A DNA stretch of 64,000 bases from Alphaproteobacteria bacterium (GTDB lineage: Bacteria > Pseudomonadota > Alphaproteobacteria > JAAEOK01), in contig JAAEOK010000077.1 in NCBI GenBank assembly GCA_024244705.1, forward strand, positions 1-64,000, written 5' to 3'. The notes beneath the pieces were generated by a model. It did no database searches, was not told where the DNA came from, and worked only from the letters and a program-made list of their open reading frames with translations. A program made the position numbers and the translations under genes. Below, in pieces: positions 39,274-49,634 of the stretch; position 1 is the stretch's first letter, and every line of letters begins with the position of its first letter.

Positions 39274-39833
39274 CAGCTAACCCCTTTCATTGTAAGCTGG
39301 AGACGCTGCAATTTGGTCTTGAGAGAATTGTCGATCATGCGCGACCCGACCTTGACGATAAGCCCGCCAATAATGTCGGGGTCGACGCGCGTATTCATCG
39401 CCACCTTGCCGCCGACCGAACGGCGCAGGACATCGTCGATCGAGGCCAATTGCGCCTCCGTCAGCGGCACCGCCGACGTCACCTCGGCGGTGACCTCACC
39501 ACGGCGCTCCGCAAGCAAGGCGCGGTAGGCCGAGATCATCGCCGGCAGGGTGAAAAGACGGCGATTTTCGGCGACCACGGCGACGAATCGCCGCACCAGA
39601 TCCGAAATGCCCGCCAGCTCGAGGACCGCGGCGATTGCCTGAGCCTGCTGGACGCGGGTGAAGACCGGGGACCGGATGAGAAGGCGGAGATCGGCGCTAT
39701 CCGTGATCAGCTGGCCGACACTGTCGAGGTCCGACTTCACCGCATCGAGCAGTTTACGCTCGTCGGCGAGGTCGTAGAGCGCGGTCGCATAGCGTCCCGC
39801 GATCCCAGATACGCCTGTCACGTCGGATGCCAC
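39273..39833 (-). CDS. atpH: F1F0 ATP synthase subunit delta
   Basis: The 186-residue peripheral-stalk subunit has the typical [17 protein letters not shown]-terminus and the C-terminal [21 protein letters not shown]. It is the first gene of atpHAGDC. F0 genes are absent from the window, as expected for alphaproteobacteria, where F1 and F0 operons are separate. Confidence 0.96.
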
Positions 39834-39890
39834 CCTGGCGTTCCCCTTTTTTGGCCTTTGTCGGAAGCCGCTAACTCATTGAATTCAAAG

Positions 39891-39896
39891 AGTATA
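39891..39896 (-). promoter_or_regulatory. Candidate -10 element for atpHAGDC
   Basis: TATACT on the minus strand lies about 57 bp before the atpH start in a 210-bp gap after priA. No good -35 hexamer stands at the right distance; a GC-rich hairpin (39911-39930) lies just upstream and might end priA-derived transcripts. Confidence 0.3.
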
Positions 39897-40043
39897 GCGC
39901 AAACACGAGCGGGGCGGCGCGGGCCGCCCCCAAAACGCGCGTCTAGGTATCATACTCATCTCCCCCATGCAAGCCGAGTCCCCCTTCCGCAACGCGCCGA
40001 AAACCGCCCTTTTCCTGCGGCGAATCGACGCCGCGCGGTGCCG

Positions 40044-42254
40044 TCACAGAAAGCTGTAGGGGCCGATGTCGACATGCAGGCGGACGCCGCCCGGCACCTT
40101 GATCTGACCCAACCAGTGGCGCATCAAGCCCTGAATATCGATATCCAATCTGGTCCGCACCAGCAGGCGGCGCCGGTGACGGCCGCGCAATAACGACAGC
40201 GGCGCCGGCGCCGGCCCCAGGGTCTCGATGCCGTCACCAGATGGCGCCACCCGGCCGAGCCCCGCCGCCACCGCTTCGACCCGGCCGACGTCGCGACCGC
40301 TGACCACAACCGCCGCCAACCGGCCATAGGGCGGCCAGTGGCGCGCCTTGCGGTCAGCCGCCTCGGCCTCGAGAAAGCGATCGCGATCGCCGCTGAGCAA
40401 GCCTTCGATGACCGGGTGGTGGGGCTGGAAGGTCTGCAGCAGCACGCGGCCCGGGCGTTCGGCGCGGCCGGCCCGGCCGGCGACCTGGTAGAGCAGCTGA
40501 AAGGTCCGTTCGGCGGCGCGCAGGTCGCCACCGGACAGGCCGAGATCGGCATCGACGACGCCGACCAGGGTCAGCATCGGAAAATGGTGGCCTTTGGCGA
40601 TGATCTGGGTCCCGATCAACAGGTCGATTTCGTGGTCGACGATGCGGCGGATCACCTCTGCGGCGGCGGCGGGACCACGAACGGTATCGCTCGCGACAAC
40701 AGCGATGCGGGCCTCGGGTAGGAGCGCCGCCGCCTCCTCGGCGATGCGCTCGACGCCGGGGCCACAGGCGGCGAAGCTGTCCGCGGCGCCGCATTCGGGG
40801 CAACTGCCGGGCAGGACCGCGCCATAGCCGCAATGGTGGCATTGCAGCCGCCGCGATAGGCGATGCTCGACGAGCCACGCGGTGCAGCGCGGACAGTGCA
40901 GGCGGTGGCCGCAGTGGCGGCACAGGGTCAGCGGCGCATAGCCGCGGCGGTTCAGGAACAGCATGGCCTGTTCGCCGGCGCCCAGCACCTCGCACAGCGC
41001 TTCCCGCAGCGGCGGCGACAGCCACGCTTGTCGCGGCGGCGGATCGGCACGAAGATCGACGGCTGAGATATCCGGTAGCGATGCTGTGCCGTGACGGTGA
41101 GGCAGGTGAAGGTAGCCGTAGCGCCCGCGCTGGACGTTGGTCATCGTCTCCAGCGACGGCGTCGCCGAGACCAGTACGATCGGGCACTCGCCGAGCTGCG
41201 CGCGCACCACCGCCATATCGCGGGCGTGGTAGACGACGCCTTCCTCCTGCTTGTAGGACGCATCATGCTCTTCGTCGACGACGATCAGTCCGAGATTTTC
41301 GAAGGGCAGGAACAGGGCCGATCGCGCGCCGACGACGAGGCGAATCGTGCCGTCGGCGACCGCGCGCCAGGCGGCGCGTCGGGTCGCCTGGGTGAGGTCC
41401 GAATGCCATTCGGCCGGCCGCGCGCCGAAGCGGTCCTCGAAACGCGCCAGCCATTGCGCGCTGAGCGCGATTTCCGGCAACAGCACGAGCACCTGGCCGC
41501 CGGCCTCGAGAGCGGCGGCGATGGCCTCGAAGTAGACTTCGGTCTTGCCCGATCCGGTGACCCCGTCGAGTACCGAAACGGCGAACCGGGCGGCCCCGAC
41601 GCTGGCGACGAGGCGTGCCGCCGCGCCACCCTGCTCGACCGACAGCTCCGGGCCGGGCCATTTCGGATCGGGAACCGGCCAGCGCGGGCCGAATGTGGCC
41701 TGGCCCACATCCAATAGACCCGCCGCCGCCAGCCCCTTGACCACGGAGGTGCCGACGCCGGCGGCGCGGGCGAGATCGGCGGCACTGCGCGGGGGGCCGT
41801 CGGCCGCCTCCTCGAGGACCCGTTGCCGCGCCGGCGTCATTCTGAATCCGTCGCCCGGCGTTTGGGCGGATCGCGCGAAGACGGTCTTCGGGCGCGGCGG
41901 ATGCAGCGCGTCGGGCACGCTCATCGCCATGCGCAAAACCGCGCCGGGGTTGTACAGGGTGTAATCGGCAACCCAATCGACGAAGGCGCGCATGGCGGCC
42001 GGCATCGGCGGTACGTCGAGAACCGCTTCGATGTCCTTCAGCCTGGTCTCTTCGATATCGTGACCGCCCGGACCCCAGACCACGCCATTCGCCCGGCGGC
42101 TGCCCAGAGGGACCTCGACGAAGCTGCCGGACCCGACCGTCAAGTCGGCCGGCACCCGATAGTCGTAGGGGCCCGCGATCGGCAGCGGCAACATCACCTG
42201 GACCCGCGCCCCGGCGCCGAATGTTTCCGTGTTCCTGGTATCCCGATTCGCCAT
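40044..42254 (-). CDS. priA: Primosomal replication protein N' (PriA helicase)
   Basis: PriA restarts stalled replication forks. The 736-residue helicase has an N-terminal DNA-binding domain ([16 protein letters not shown]), Walker [21 protein letters not shown] box [12 protein letters not shown], the cysteine-rich zinc region ([26 protein letters not shown]), and motif VI in [14 protein letters not shown]. Full length with no lesions. It is divergent from the transaldolase gene with an 80-bp shared control region. Confidence 0.96.
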   Translation of the reverse strand: MANRDTRNTETFGAGARVQVMLPLPIAGPYDYRVPADLTVGSGSFVEVPLGSRRANGVVWGPGGHDIEETRLKDIEAVLDVPPMPAAMRAFVDWVADYTLYNPGAVLRMAMSVPDALHPPRPKTVFARSAQTPGDGFRMTPARQRVLEEAADGPPRSAADLARAAGVGTSVVKGLAAAGLLDVGQATFGPRWPVPDPKWPGPELSVEQGGAAARLVASVGAARFAVSVLDGVTGSGKTEVYFEAIAAALEAGGQVLVLLPEIALSAQWLARFEDRFGARPAEWHSDLTQATRRAAWRAVADGTIRLVVGARSALFLPFENLGLIVVDEEHDASYKQEEGVVYHARDMAVVRAQLGECPIVLVSATPSLETMTNVQRGRYGYLHLPHRHGTASLPDISAVDLRADPPPRQAWLSPPLREALCEVLGAGEQAMLFLNRRGYAPLTLCRHCGHRLHCPRCTAWLVEHRLSRRLQCHHCGYGAVLPGSCPECGAADSFAACGPGVERIAEEAAALLPEARIAVVASDTVRGPAAAAEVIRRIVDHEIDLLIGTQIIAKGHHFPMLTLVGVVDADLGLSGGDLRAAERTFQLLYQVAGRAGRAERPGRVLLQTFQPHHPVIEGLLSGDRDRFLEAEAADRKARHWPPYGRLAAVVVSGRDVGRVEAVAAGLGRVAPSGDGIETLGPAPAPLSLLRGRHRRRLLVRTRLDIDIQGLMRHWLGQIKVPGGVRLHVDIGPYSFL

Positions 42255-42334
42255 GGGCTATACACTAAAGAAGGATTTCCGCGGCGGCCAACGATGCCGT
42301 AGCGGGCCCTGTCGATGGGGGAAAGGATAGGTTC

Positions 42335-42991
42335 ATGAAGTTTTTTGTCGACACCGCCGATCTTGACGAAATTCGCGACCTCGCCGCGACCGGCTTGCTT
42401 GACGGCGTCACCACCAACCCCTCCCTGGTGGCCAAGACGGGGCGTGATTTTTTCGACGTCCTGAAGGAAATCTGCGAGGTCGTCGATGGACCGGTCAGCG
42501 CCGAAGTAACGGCGACCGATCACGAAACGATGCTGCGGGAAGGCCGCAAACTGGCCGCGCGCGCCGACAACATCGCGGTCAAGGTGCCGCTGACCCCGGA
42601 TGGGCTGAAAACCTGCAAGGCGTTATCGTCGGATGGCATCATGGTCAACGTGACCCTTTGTTTCTCCGCGGCGCAGGCGATTTTGGCCGCCAAGGCCGGC
42701 GCCAGTTTCATTTCGCCATTCGTTGGCCGGCTTGATGACGTGGCGACCGACGGCATGCAACTGATCGCCGATATCGTTCAGATCTATGAGAACTACCCCT
42801 ACTTCCAAACCGAGGTGCTGGTCGCCTCCGTCCGTCATCCGATTCATGTCGTCGAGGCGGCGAAGATGGGCGCGCATGTCGCGACCGTGCCACCCGATGT
42901 CATGCGCAAGCTGTTCAACCATCCCTTGACCGACAAAGGTCTGGCCGCGTTCCTTGCCGACTGGGAGAAATCCGGTCAGTCGATCCTGTGA
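42335..42991 (+). CDS. Fructose-6-phosphate aldolase/transaldolase family protein
   Basis: The 218-residue barrel begins [20 protein letters not shown] and has [14 protein letters not shown], the Schiff-base lysine in [11 protein letters not shown], and [14 protein letters not shown]. This is the short TalC/FsaA-type transaldolase, usually active as transaldolase in alphaproteobacteria. Sequence alone does not settle aldolase versus transaldolase activity. Gene order with priA, DUF484 and xerC is standard. GGGGAAAGGATAG provides a ribosome site. Confidence 0.93.
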   Translation: MKFFVDTADLDEIRDLAATGLLDGVTTNPSLVAKTGRDFFDVLKEICEVVDGPVSAEVTATDHETMLREGRKLAARADNIAVKVPLTPDGLKTCKALSSDGIMVNVTLCFSAAQAILAAKAGASFISPFVGRLDDVATDGMQLIADIVQIYENYPYFQTEVLVASVRHPIHVVEAAKMGAHVATVPPDVMRKLFNHPLTDKGLAAFLADWEKSGQSIL

Positions 42992-43012
42992 GCGGGGAGC
43001 GGGGCGAATGAC

Positions 43013-43747
43013 ATGAGCAAGATCGAAACCGACAAGGCCAAACCGGCAGCCCCGGCGGGCGAAAGGAAATTGACGGCGTCGGAAGTTGTCGATTACTTGG
43101 CCGAACATCGCGATTTCCTGTCGCGCCGCCCCGAACTGCTCAGCGAGTTACTGCCGCCGTCTCGTTTCGGGCGCAGCACCGTGGTCGATTTCCAGCAGGC
43201 GATGGTGCAGAACCTGCAAGGCCGGCTGCACGAGCAAGAGGAGCGCCACCAGGACCTGATCGCCACCAGTCGCGCCAATCTCTCGGTTCAAAACCGCGTT
43301 CACGAGGCTGTTCTGACGCTGTTGTCGGCGCGCACGTTCGAACACCTGATCGAGATCGTCACAACGGATCTTGCCATCCAAATGGATGTCGACGTGGTCA
43401 CCGTCTGCGTCGAAGGCGAACGCGACCGGCTGCCGAGCGCTGTCGGATCGGTGGTTCACGTGCTTGCCCCCGGCACCGTCGATCGGCTGCTTGGGCCCGG
43501 ACGGAACGTGTTCCTGCAACGGCGCATGACCGACGAGGCGACCATGTTCGGCCCGGCCGCACGGCTGGTCGCTTCCGCCGCGTTCCTGAGGCTGACCGTG
43601 AGCCCGGCGACACCCCCCGGCCTTCTTTGTCTTGGGTCGCGATTGGAGGACAAATTCCACAACGGACAGGGCACCGAACTGCTTATCTTCCTCGCCCGTG
43701 TCATCGAATATTCGATCAACGCATGGCTCGACCTGCCACCGAAATAG
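43013..43747 (+). CDS. DUF484 family protein
   Basis: The 244-residue protein matches DUF484, a GAF-like domain protein almost always found just upstream of xerC. Hallmarks: VVDYLAEHRDFLSRRPELLS, then STVVDFQQAMVQNLQGRLHE and a C-terminal region ending ARVIEYSINAWLDLP. No biochemical role is known. The last 25 bases overlap the xerC start, so it is co-translated with it. Confidence 0.93.
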   Translation: MSKIETDKAKPAAPAGERKLTASEVVDYLAEHRDFLSRRPELLSELLPPSRFGRSTVVDFQQAMVQNLQGRLHEQEERHQDLIATSRANLSVQNRVHEAVLTLLSARTFEHLIEIVTTDLAIQMDVDVVTVCVEGERDRLPSAVGSVVHVLAPGTVDRLLGPGRNVFLQRRMTDEATMFGPAARLVASAAFLRLTVSPATPPGLLCLGSRLEDKFHNGQGTELLIFLARVIEYSINAWLDLPPK

Positions 43748-44673
43748 ACTACCGCGCGGCGGCCGATGCGCGCGCCGCGATCATCGACTGGCAGCACTGG
43801 CTGACCGCCGAAAAACGCGTATCGCCTCACACCCTGGACGCCTACAGCCGCGACTTGGACGCGTTCTTCGCCTTTTTGACCGACCATTTCGGCGCCCGAC
43901 CCGGCCTCCTGGCCCTCGGCGCCCTGACGACGCGTGACATCCGCGCGTGGCTGGCCCATCGCGCGGCGGCGGGACTCGACAATGCCTCGACCGCGCGGGC
44001 GCTGTCGACGTTACGCAATTTCTTTCGCTTTCTCGACCGCCGCGGCCATGTCCACAACGCGTCAATCGCCCACATTCGTGCGCCGCGCATCCGGCGGTCG
44101 GTGCCGAAACCCCTCTCCGTCGGCGATGCCGAGGATTCGGTGGTCGCCATCGGAGACCTCAGCGACACGCCATGGATCGCCAAGCGCGATGTCGCATTGC
44201 TGACGCTGCTATATGGCTGCGGCTTGCGCCTCGGCGAGGCGTTGAGCCTCAGGCGGCGCGACCTCCCGCGGGAGGAAACCATGATCGTCACCGGCAAAGG
44301 GCGGAAGGATAGGGTCGTACCCGTGCTGCCGGTGGTGCGGGAGGCCATGGCGGCCTATGTGGCGGCCTGCCCTCACACGCTGAGCGCGGACGGTCCATTG
44401 TTTGTCGGCGCCCGCGGTGGCCCGCTCAACCCCTCCGTCGTCCAACGCCAGGTGCGCAAACTGCGGGCCTGGCTGGGCCTGCCCGAGAGCGCGACACCGC
44501 ACGCCCTGCGCCATTCCTTCGCCACCCATTTGCTGGCCGAAGGCGGCGACCTGCGGGCCATTCAGGAACTCCTCGGCCATGCCTCGCTGTCGACGACCCA
44601 ACGCTACACCGCGGTCGATATCGAGCGTCTGGCGAAAGTACACCGGGCCGCCCATCCGCGAGCGCGCAACTGA
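43723..44673 (+). CDS. xerC: Tyrosine recombinase XerC
   Basis: XerC with XerD resolves chromosome dimers at dif. The 316-residue protein (start MARPATEIDYRAAADA, overlapping DUF484) has the core-binding domain (HTLDAYSRDLDAFFAFL) and the catalytic set: Arg in YGCGLRLGEALSL, Lys in GKGRKDRVVPV, His-x-x-Arg in PHALRHSFATHL, His in LGHASLSTTQRY and the nucleophilic Tyr at its end. The downstream housekeeping context argues for XerC and not a phage integrase. Confidence 0.94.
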   Translation: MARPATEIDYRAAADARAAIIDWQHWLTAEKRVSPHTLDAYSRDLDAFFAFLTDHFGARPGLLALGALTTRDIRAWLAHRAAAGLDNASTARALSTLRNFFRFLDRRGHVHNASIAHIRAPRIRRSVPKPLSVGDAEDSVVAIGDLSDTPWIAKRDVALLTLLYGCGLRLGEALSLRRRDLPREETMIVTGKGRKDRVVPVLPVVREAMAAYVAACPHTLSADGPLFVGARGGPLNPSVVQRQVRKLRAWLGLPESATPHALRHSFATHLLAEGGDLRAIQELLGHASLSTTQRYTAVDIERLAKVHRAAHPRARN

Positions 44674-44781
44674 CCCATCCAATCGCGATGGCCGGGGCGT
44701 CAATGGTCGGAGTCGGGTCCCTTTTGTGTTAGAATGGCAGCGCTATTCGATGCTGTATCTCGTGATTGGGGAGGCTCGGCA

Positions 44782-45432
44782 ATGCTAAGCAAGTGGATGG
44801 TCTTGGTTGTAGCAGCAATCACGTTCACGATGACCGGTACATACGCGCCCCCGGTCACCGCCGCCGATGACATGGAGCGGACCTACACGATCAAGCGCAA
44901 CGGCAGCAAGATCGGCACCTTGACCCACAAGGTCACCCGTCGCGGTGATTCCCTGACCTTCGAATCGGACACTAGAATCGCGGTCAAGGAGCTCGATATC
45001 ACCCTTTACCACCGGGACAACAAATTCCGTTCGGTGTGGCATAAGGGCGAACTCGAGTCGTTTTCCAGCGACACCGATATCCAGGGCAAGAACTCGCATA
45101 TCGCCGGCATCAGGCACGGCGACCGACTTGTCATCACCGGGCCCGACGGCACTGCCGACGCGCCCAACAAAAGCATCCCCAACACGTACTGGAACATTGC
45201 CACCGTCGACGCGACCCACCTGATCAATAAGGAAAACGGCGCCATTCAGGAAATCGACATCAGCAAGGTGCAGTCCAAGGACATCATGGCCGGCGGCAAG
45301 AAGGTCGAAGCCCAGCACTTTCTAATGACCGGCGGTCAAAACCAAAGCCTCTACTACGACGACGGCGGGACCTGGCTCGGCACCGTGTTTCGCCACTCCG
45401 GCGGCAACCTGATCGAGATCGTGCTCGAATAG
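44782..45432 (+). CDS. DUF6134 family exported protein
   Basis: The start at 44782 follows GGGGAGG at good spacing. The 216-residue product has a signal peptide (MLSKWMVLVVAAITFTMTGT, cleaved near VTAAD), then a beta-rich domain: YTIKRNGSKIGTLTHKV, LDITLYHRDNKFRSVWHKG and a C-terminal YYDDGGTWLGTVFRH. It resembles DUF6134 proteins of alphaproteobacteria; function is unknown, and a periplasmic location is predicted. Confidence 0.8.
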   Translation: MLSKWMVLVVAAITFTMTGTYAPPVTAADDMERTYTIKRNGSKIGTLTHKVTRRGDSLTFESDTRIAVKELDITLYHRDNKFRSVWHKGELESFSSDTDIQGKNSHIAGIRHGDRLVITGPDGTADAPNKSIPNTYWNIATVDATHLINKENGAIQEIDISKVQSKDIMAGGKKVEAQHFLMTGGQNQSLYYDDGGTWLGTVFRHSGGNLIEIVLE

Positions 45433-45591
45433 CCGGAGCCGACGTCAACGGGAACGCGGCGGGATCGTGGTTCGCGCGCACCGAAGCCGTCCCCCCGGTA
45501 GGCGTAAGCGCCGCTTCGTGCTTCTCATTGCCGTTCGCGCGGCGCACAATGTGACCCTATCCACGCCACTGGGACATGGTGGGAGGTGGTA

Positions 45592-46335
45592 ATGATCATC
45601 TATCCGGATATCGAATTGCGGAAAGGCCGCTGCGTCAATCTCGAACGCGGAAGCATGGACACCCCGGTGGTCTATGAGATCGATCCCGTCGATGCCGCTT
45701 GCGACTTCGCCGCCCAGGGCGCGCAATGGCTTCATGTCGTCGATCTCGACGCGGTCTTCGATGACGGAGACAACGCCGCCATTATCGAAGAGATTATCGA
45801 GAAATCCGGTTGCCCGGTTCAGGTCGGCGGCGCAATCAGGACGATGGACAAGGCGAGGCGGTGGATCGATGGCGGCGCGCAGCGTGTCGTCATCGCGACC
45901 GCCGCGGTAAAATATCCGCACTTCGTGAAGGAAGCGGCCACCGCCTTTCCCGATCAGGTCGTTGTCAGCGTCGACGCCCGCGCCGGCAAGGTAGTCGTCG
46001 AAGGGTGGCGGGAGGCGACGGTGTTTACACCGCTCGAGTTCGCCCGCCAGTTCGAGGATGTGGCGCTAGCGGCGATCATTTATACCGACATCGACCGCGA
46101 CGAGAACGCGCCCGAGAGCAGCATGTCCTATACGACGGACTTGGCGGAAGAGTTGGAAATCCCGGTTATCGCGAGCGGCGTCGTCAAGTCGCTGGACGAT
46201 ATCTCGACGTTGAAATACCTGCCCAACATATCCGGCGCGATCACCAGCCGGGCCCTGTTCGGCGGTGTTTTCAAGCTGTCCGAGGCAATCGAGATTGCGG
46301 CCGCGCCGGCGGGGGCCACGGCGCCGTTCGTTTAG
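45592..46335 (+). CDS. HisA-like isomerase paralogue, catalytic Asp replaced by Glu
   Basis: The 247-residue barrel aligns with HisA along its length: MIIYPDIELRKGRCVNLERG, QWLHVVDLDAVFDDGDN, PVQVGGAIRTMDKARRW phosphate site and VVSVDARAGKVVVEGWRE with the second catalytic aspartate. In HisA the first catalytic aspartate lies in AIDL; here that position (residue 8) is Glu (DIEL). No other his gene is nearby. It may be a HisA paralogue with changed or lost activity. The ATG at 45592 is preceded by GGGAGG at 5 bases. Confidence 0.82.
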   Translation: MIIYPDIELRKGRCVNLERGSMDTPVVYEIDPVDAACDFAAQGAQWLHVVDLDAVFDDGDNAAIIEEIIEKSGCPVQVGGAIRTMDKARRWIDGGAQRVVIATAAVKYPHFVKEAATAFPDQVVVSVDARAGKVVVEGWREATVFTPLEFARQFEDVALAAIIYTDIDRDENAPESSMSYTTDLAEELEIPVIASGVVKSLDDISTLKYLPNISGAITSRALFGGVFKLSEAIEIAAAPAGATAPFV

Positions 46336-46414
46336 GTGCGCGTCACGACGGGATCGAATCGGTTTGCGGGTGCGCGTGGGTGGCGGTCTCCCCACGGCCG
46401 ATACGGGAGGCGAT

Positions 46415-47086
46415 CTACGGCCGGAAGAAGACCCCGTCGACCTGAAGCTGGCGCTTGAGGTGTCGGCTGTAATAGCCGGGAATGAAGAGGTGAGGCGCGA
46501 AACCGCGGCGAGTGAGCGCGGCGAAGAGGATTTCGAACGTCGCCTCGCCCCGGTAAAGCGGGAGCAGTGACATTTCGAGCTGGAATCCGGCGATGCGGTG
46601 GATGACACCCTCGCAACCCGCGACCACTTGCCGCTCATAGCCCTGCGTGTCGACCTTGATCATGACCCGGTCTTGGGCGCGCGCATAATCTTCGAAAACA
46701 TCATCGAGACGGACGATCGGGACCTCTTCTCGTCCGACATAGGCCGAGCTTGGCGAGGATGCGAGGAACTCCGGGTCGAATTCGAGAATCGAGCTCATGT
46801 CCGGCTCGGCGGATCGATTGATGGTCGCCGTGCCGTCGGTATCGCCGATTGCCAAGCGTGGCGCGACGTCCCAATCCGCGTCCTCGCTCGCGGCCGCGAC
46901 GAGCGCGTCCCAGGCGTCGGCCAGGGGCTCGAACGAAACGATTCGGCCGTCATAGCCGGATCGCCGCAGACAGGTGGCGTACTGGCCGACATTGGCGCCA
47001 ACATCGAAGACCAGCGATACGCCCTGGGCGCGCAGGATATCGACCAGCTCGGCCCAATGGAGCGAAAGCTCGGCTCCACCGTTCAT
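46415..47086 (-). CDS. FkbM family methyltransferase
   Basis: The 223-residue SAM-dependent methyltransferase shows LVFDVGANVGQYATCLR (SAM-binding), GRIVSFEPLADAWDAL, VPIVRLDDVFEDY and DRVMIKVDTQGYERQVVAG, the usual FkbM set. Targets are normally sugar or lipid hydroxyls; the one here is unknown. I prefer the ATG at 47086, which overlaps the thioesterase stop as ATGA, over the ATG at 47107. It ends the long minus-strand TCA operon. Confidence 0.88.
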   Translation of the reverse strand: MNGGAELSLHWAELVDILRAQGVSLVFDVGANVGQYATCLRRSGYDGRIVSFEPLADAWDALVAAASEDADWDVAPRLAIGDTDGTATINRSAEPDMSSILEFDPEFLASSPSSAYVGREEVPIVRLDDVFEDYARAQDRVMIKVDTQGYERQVVAGCEGVIHRIAGFQLEMSLLPLYRGEATFEILFAALTRRGFAPHLFIPGYYSRHLKRQLQVDGVFFRP

Positions 47087-47520
47087 CGTCCGGTCGCGTC
47101 GCGCCATGAGGCGACCTTGCGGGCGAGACGCTCGTCGAAACGGTCCCAGTGGACGACGTAGCGTTGATGGCGGCCGCGCCCGATCTCCTCCAATTCGTCG
47201 CGCGCCACCACTTCGAACGTCAGCTTCTGTCCCTCACGGGCGACAAGCTCGGCATCGACGGTGACCGCCATGCCGATCGGCGTCGCGGCGCTGTGGGAGA
47301 CATCGACATGGATGCCGAGACTTCCTTCGCCGGCCTCGAGGTGCGTCGCGATCGCGTCGACGCAGGCCCATTCCATCAATCCGACCATGAATCCGGTCGC
47401 AAAGACGCGAGGCATCGAACGGATGATTTCCGATTCCGGAAAAATTTCCGGCACCGCCTTCGAATCGGACACGGTGAACGTATGGCTGTGGGTCAGTCCC
47501 ACGGCGAGGCTATCTTTCAT
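47083..47520 (-). CDS. FlK-like hotdog thioesterase
   Basis: The 145-residue hotdog protein resembles fluoroacetyl-CoA thioesterase FlK and relatives: PRVFATGFMVGLMEWAC with the catalytic Thr and Glu positions, GSLGIHVDVSHSAATPIGM with the His, and GRGRHQRYVVHWDRF at the end. It probably hydrolyses a short acyl-CoA. The ATG overlaps the stop of the PGPGW gene as ATGA. Its start at 47520 (MKDSLAVGLTHSH) fits the family; the longer frame above it is a shadow. Confidence 0.82.
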   Translation of the reverse strand: MKDSLAVGLTHSHTFTVSDSKAVPEIFPESEIIRSMPRVFATGFMVGLMEWACVDAIATHLEAGEGSLGIHVDVSHSAATPIGMAVTVDAELVAREGQKLTFEVVARDELEEIGRGRHQRYVVHWDRFDERLARKVASWRDATGR

Positions 47521-47858
47521 TCCGTACCCCTTTTCCTTGCTCGTCCGAAGCGTGCCTTGAGCGGCGCCAGCCGTCGCCTGATCCAGTCCATGGCTTGCTT
47601 TTCCAAGGTCTCGAAGCGGGCGAAGCGTTCGGGATAGCGCTGCCGCAGCCAACGCCGGACGCGCTGGCGCACCAGCCGCGCCCGGGCCGAGCCGAGCGAC
47701 AGGAAATAGACGCCAACCAACAGGAACAGGATCCCCTGCAGGATTGGCAGGAACAAACCGGCGATACCGAGTAGGACGAAAATCCATCCCAACGACAGCA
47801 GCGCCGCCCGTTTCCACTTCGATGGCCGGCGGACGGGATCGGTTCCGGAATTCGTCAT
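47517..47858 (-). CDS. PGPGW family small membrane protein
   Basis: The 113-residue protein has two adjacent membrane segments (LSLGWIFVLLGIAGLFLP and ILFLLVGVYFLSLGS) of the PGPGW type and a strongly basic C-terminal half. Such proteins are common in proteobacteria and have no known function. It lies 19 bp after lpdA and overlaps the thioesterase gene. Confidence 0.75.
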   Translation of the reverse strand: MTNSGTDPVRRPSKWKRAALLSLGWIFVLLGIAGLFLPILQGILFLLVGVYFLSLGSARARLVRQRVRRWLRQRYPERFARFETLEKQAMDWIRRRLAPLKARFGRARKRGTE

Positions 47859-47877
47859 CGAAGCCCGGCCGCGGGCG

Positions 47878-49272
47878 CTACATGTGTATGGCGCGCTTGG
47901 CGACGTCGAGAGCCGCTTCCTTGACCGCCTCGTTGTAGGTCGGGTGACCGTGGAAGGAACGCGCGAGGTCCTCCGCCGAGCCGCCGAATTCCATCAACAC
48001 GACGACCTCGTGAATCATGTCGCCGGCCTCGGGACCAATGATATGGGCGCCGAGGACCCGATCGGTCTTGGCATCGGCGAGGATCTTGACCATGCCGTCG
48101 CTCTGCATGTTGCAGCGCGCCCGGCTGTTTGCCATGAAGGGGAACTTGCCGACCTTGTACGCGACCCCCGCTTCCTTGAGCTGTTCCTCGGTTTTGCCGA
48201 CCGCGGCGACCTCGGGCCAGGTATAGACGATGCCCGGCACGGTCTCGTAATTGACGTGTCCGGCGCCGCCGGCCAGCATTTCGCTGACGGCAACGCCCTC
48301 CTCCTCCGCCTTGTGCGCCAGCATCGGCCCGCGCACGACGTCTCCGATGGCGTAGATACCGTCGACATTGGTCTTGAAGTGATCGTCGATGACGACGAAC
48401 CCGCGCTGATCGGTCTCAACGCCGACATCGGCGAGGCCCAATCCTTCGGTATGGGGCCGCCGTCCGATCGACACCAGGACCGCATCGCCGGTGAGTTCCT
48501 CGGCGTCGCCGCCGGCGGCCGGCTCGACGGTGAGCGCGACCCCGGCATCGGTCACCTTGGCCGCCGTGACCTTGGTGCCGAGACGGAAAACGATGCCCTG
48601 GCGCTTGAGAATGCGTTGAAAATTCTTGCCGATCTCGCCGTCCATGCCGGGGACGATGCGGTCGAGAAACTCGACCACGGTGACCTTGGCGCCGAGCCGC
48701 CGCCACACCGAACCCAGCTCGAGCCCGATATACCCGCCGCCGACCACGATCAGGTGGCCGGGAACCGGGGACAGCGACAGGGCCCCGGTCGACGACACCA
48801 CCTTATTCTCATCGATCTCGACTCCCGGCAACGGCATGACGTCGGACCCGGTGGCGATAACGATATTCTTGGTCTTGAGCACCTTGCCGTCGTCGACCGC
48901 GACCTCGCCCGGCGCGGTGATCCGGCCCGCGCCCTTGACGTAGTCGACCTTGTTCTTCTTGAACAGAAACTCGACGCCCTTGGTCAAATCGGCGACCACC
49001 TTGTCCTTGTGCTTGAGCATGCCGTCGAGGTCGAGTTCGACATTGCCGGCCTTGATGCCGAGCGCGGCAAAGGCGTGGTTGGCCTCCTCGAATTTTTCCG
49101 ACGCGTTGAGCAATGCCTTCGACGGAATGCAACCGACGTTGAGGCAGGTGCCGCCGAGGGCGCCCCGCTTTTCGACGCAGGCGGTCTTGAGGCCGAGTTG
49201 CGCGGCGCGAATGGCACAGACATAGCCGCCGGGGCCGCCGCCGACGACAACAAGATCATAGGTATCGCTCAT
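47878..49272 (-). CDS. lpdA: Dihydrolipoyl dehydrogenase (E3)
   Basis: E3 reoxidises lipoamide in the 2-oxoglutarate dehydrogenase complex, passing electrons to NAD. The 464-residue flavoprotein has FAD motif [20 protein letters not shown], the redox disulfide in [19 protein letters not shown]-binding [15 protein letters not shown], and the active-site His-Glu in [14 protein letters not shown]. Its start overlaps the ABM gene stop by 4 bp. It is dedicated to this operon by position. Confidence 0.97.
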   Translation of the reverse strand: MSDTYDLVVVGGGPGGYVCAIRAAQLGLKTACVEKRGALGGTCLNVGCIPSKALLNASEKFEEANHAFAALGIKAGNVELDLDGMLKHKDKVVADLTKGVEFLFKKNKVDYVKGAGRITAPGEVAVDDGKVLKTKNIVIATGSDVMPLPGVEIDENKVVSSTGALSLSPVPGHLIVVGGGYIGLELGSVWRRLGAKVTVVEFLDRIVPGMDGEIGKNFQRILKRQGIVFRLGTKVTAAKVTDAGVALTVEPAAGGDAEELTGDAVLVSIGRRPHTEGLGLADVGVETDQRGFVVIDDHFKTNVDGIYAIGDVVRGPMLAHKAEEEGVAVSEMLAGGAGHVNYETVPGIVYTWPEVAAVGKTEEQLKEAGVAYKVGKFPFMANSRARCNMQSDGMVKILADAKTDRVLGAHIIGPEAGDMIHEVVVLMEFGGSAEDLARSFHGHPTYNEAVKEAALDVAKRAIHM

Positions 49273-49616
49273 CGCATATCGCCTTTGCTAGCCGCGGCGG
49301 AACCGGTGCCCAAGAATTCGGGAACCTTGCCACCGTAGACCTCATGAACAGTCGTACGCTGATCGCCGCGGAGAAATCCCGCCGCCAAAATTCCCGCGAC
49401 CGTCTCCTGATACTCCGCCGAGGAAGCGAGGCCCGCGATCGATTCGGCGTCGTCCCACAACGTCATCGTAATCCATTCCTCGCCCTGGCAGGCGAACATC
49501 ACGCCACGATTGCCGGCCTGTCGCCGCAGCACCGGCAGCGATATGTCGTTGGCAAAACTCTGCAACTCACCAAGCCGGTCGCGGTCGAATTGGGTCGTCC
49601 AGATACGCGCGATCAT
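49269..49616 (-). CDS. ABM-like (dimeric alpha-beta barrel) protein
   Basis: The 115-residue protein looks like an antibiotic-biosynthesis-monooxygenase-type ferredoxin-like barrel: [39 protein letters not shown], and a helix after WDDAESI. No cofactor site is apparent. It lies between sucB and lpdA (18 bp after sucB, 4-bp overlap with lpdA), so it is co-translated with the complex; such an insert is unusual. Function unknown. Confidence 0.65.
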   Translation of the reverse strand: MIARIWTTQFDRDRLGELQSFANDISLPVLRRQAGNRGVMFACQGEEWITMTLWDDAESIAGLASSAEYQETVAGILAAGFLRGDQRTTVHEVYGGKVPEFLGTGSAAASKGDMR

Positions 49617-49634
49617 GCTGCGGCCGCGGGTCGG

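Noticed and set aside
39911-39930. GC-rich inverted repeat between atpH and priA as a terminator
   Set aside because: The stem is good but no T-tract follows on either strand, so it is mentioned only in the promoter entry.
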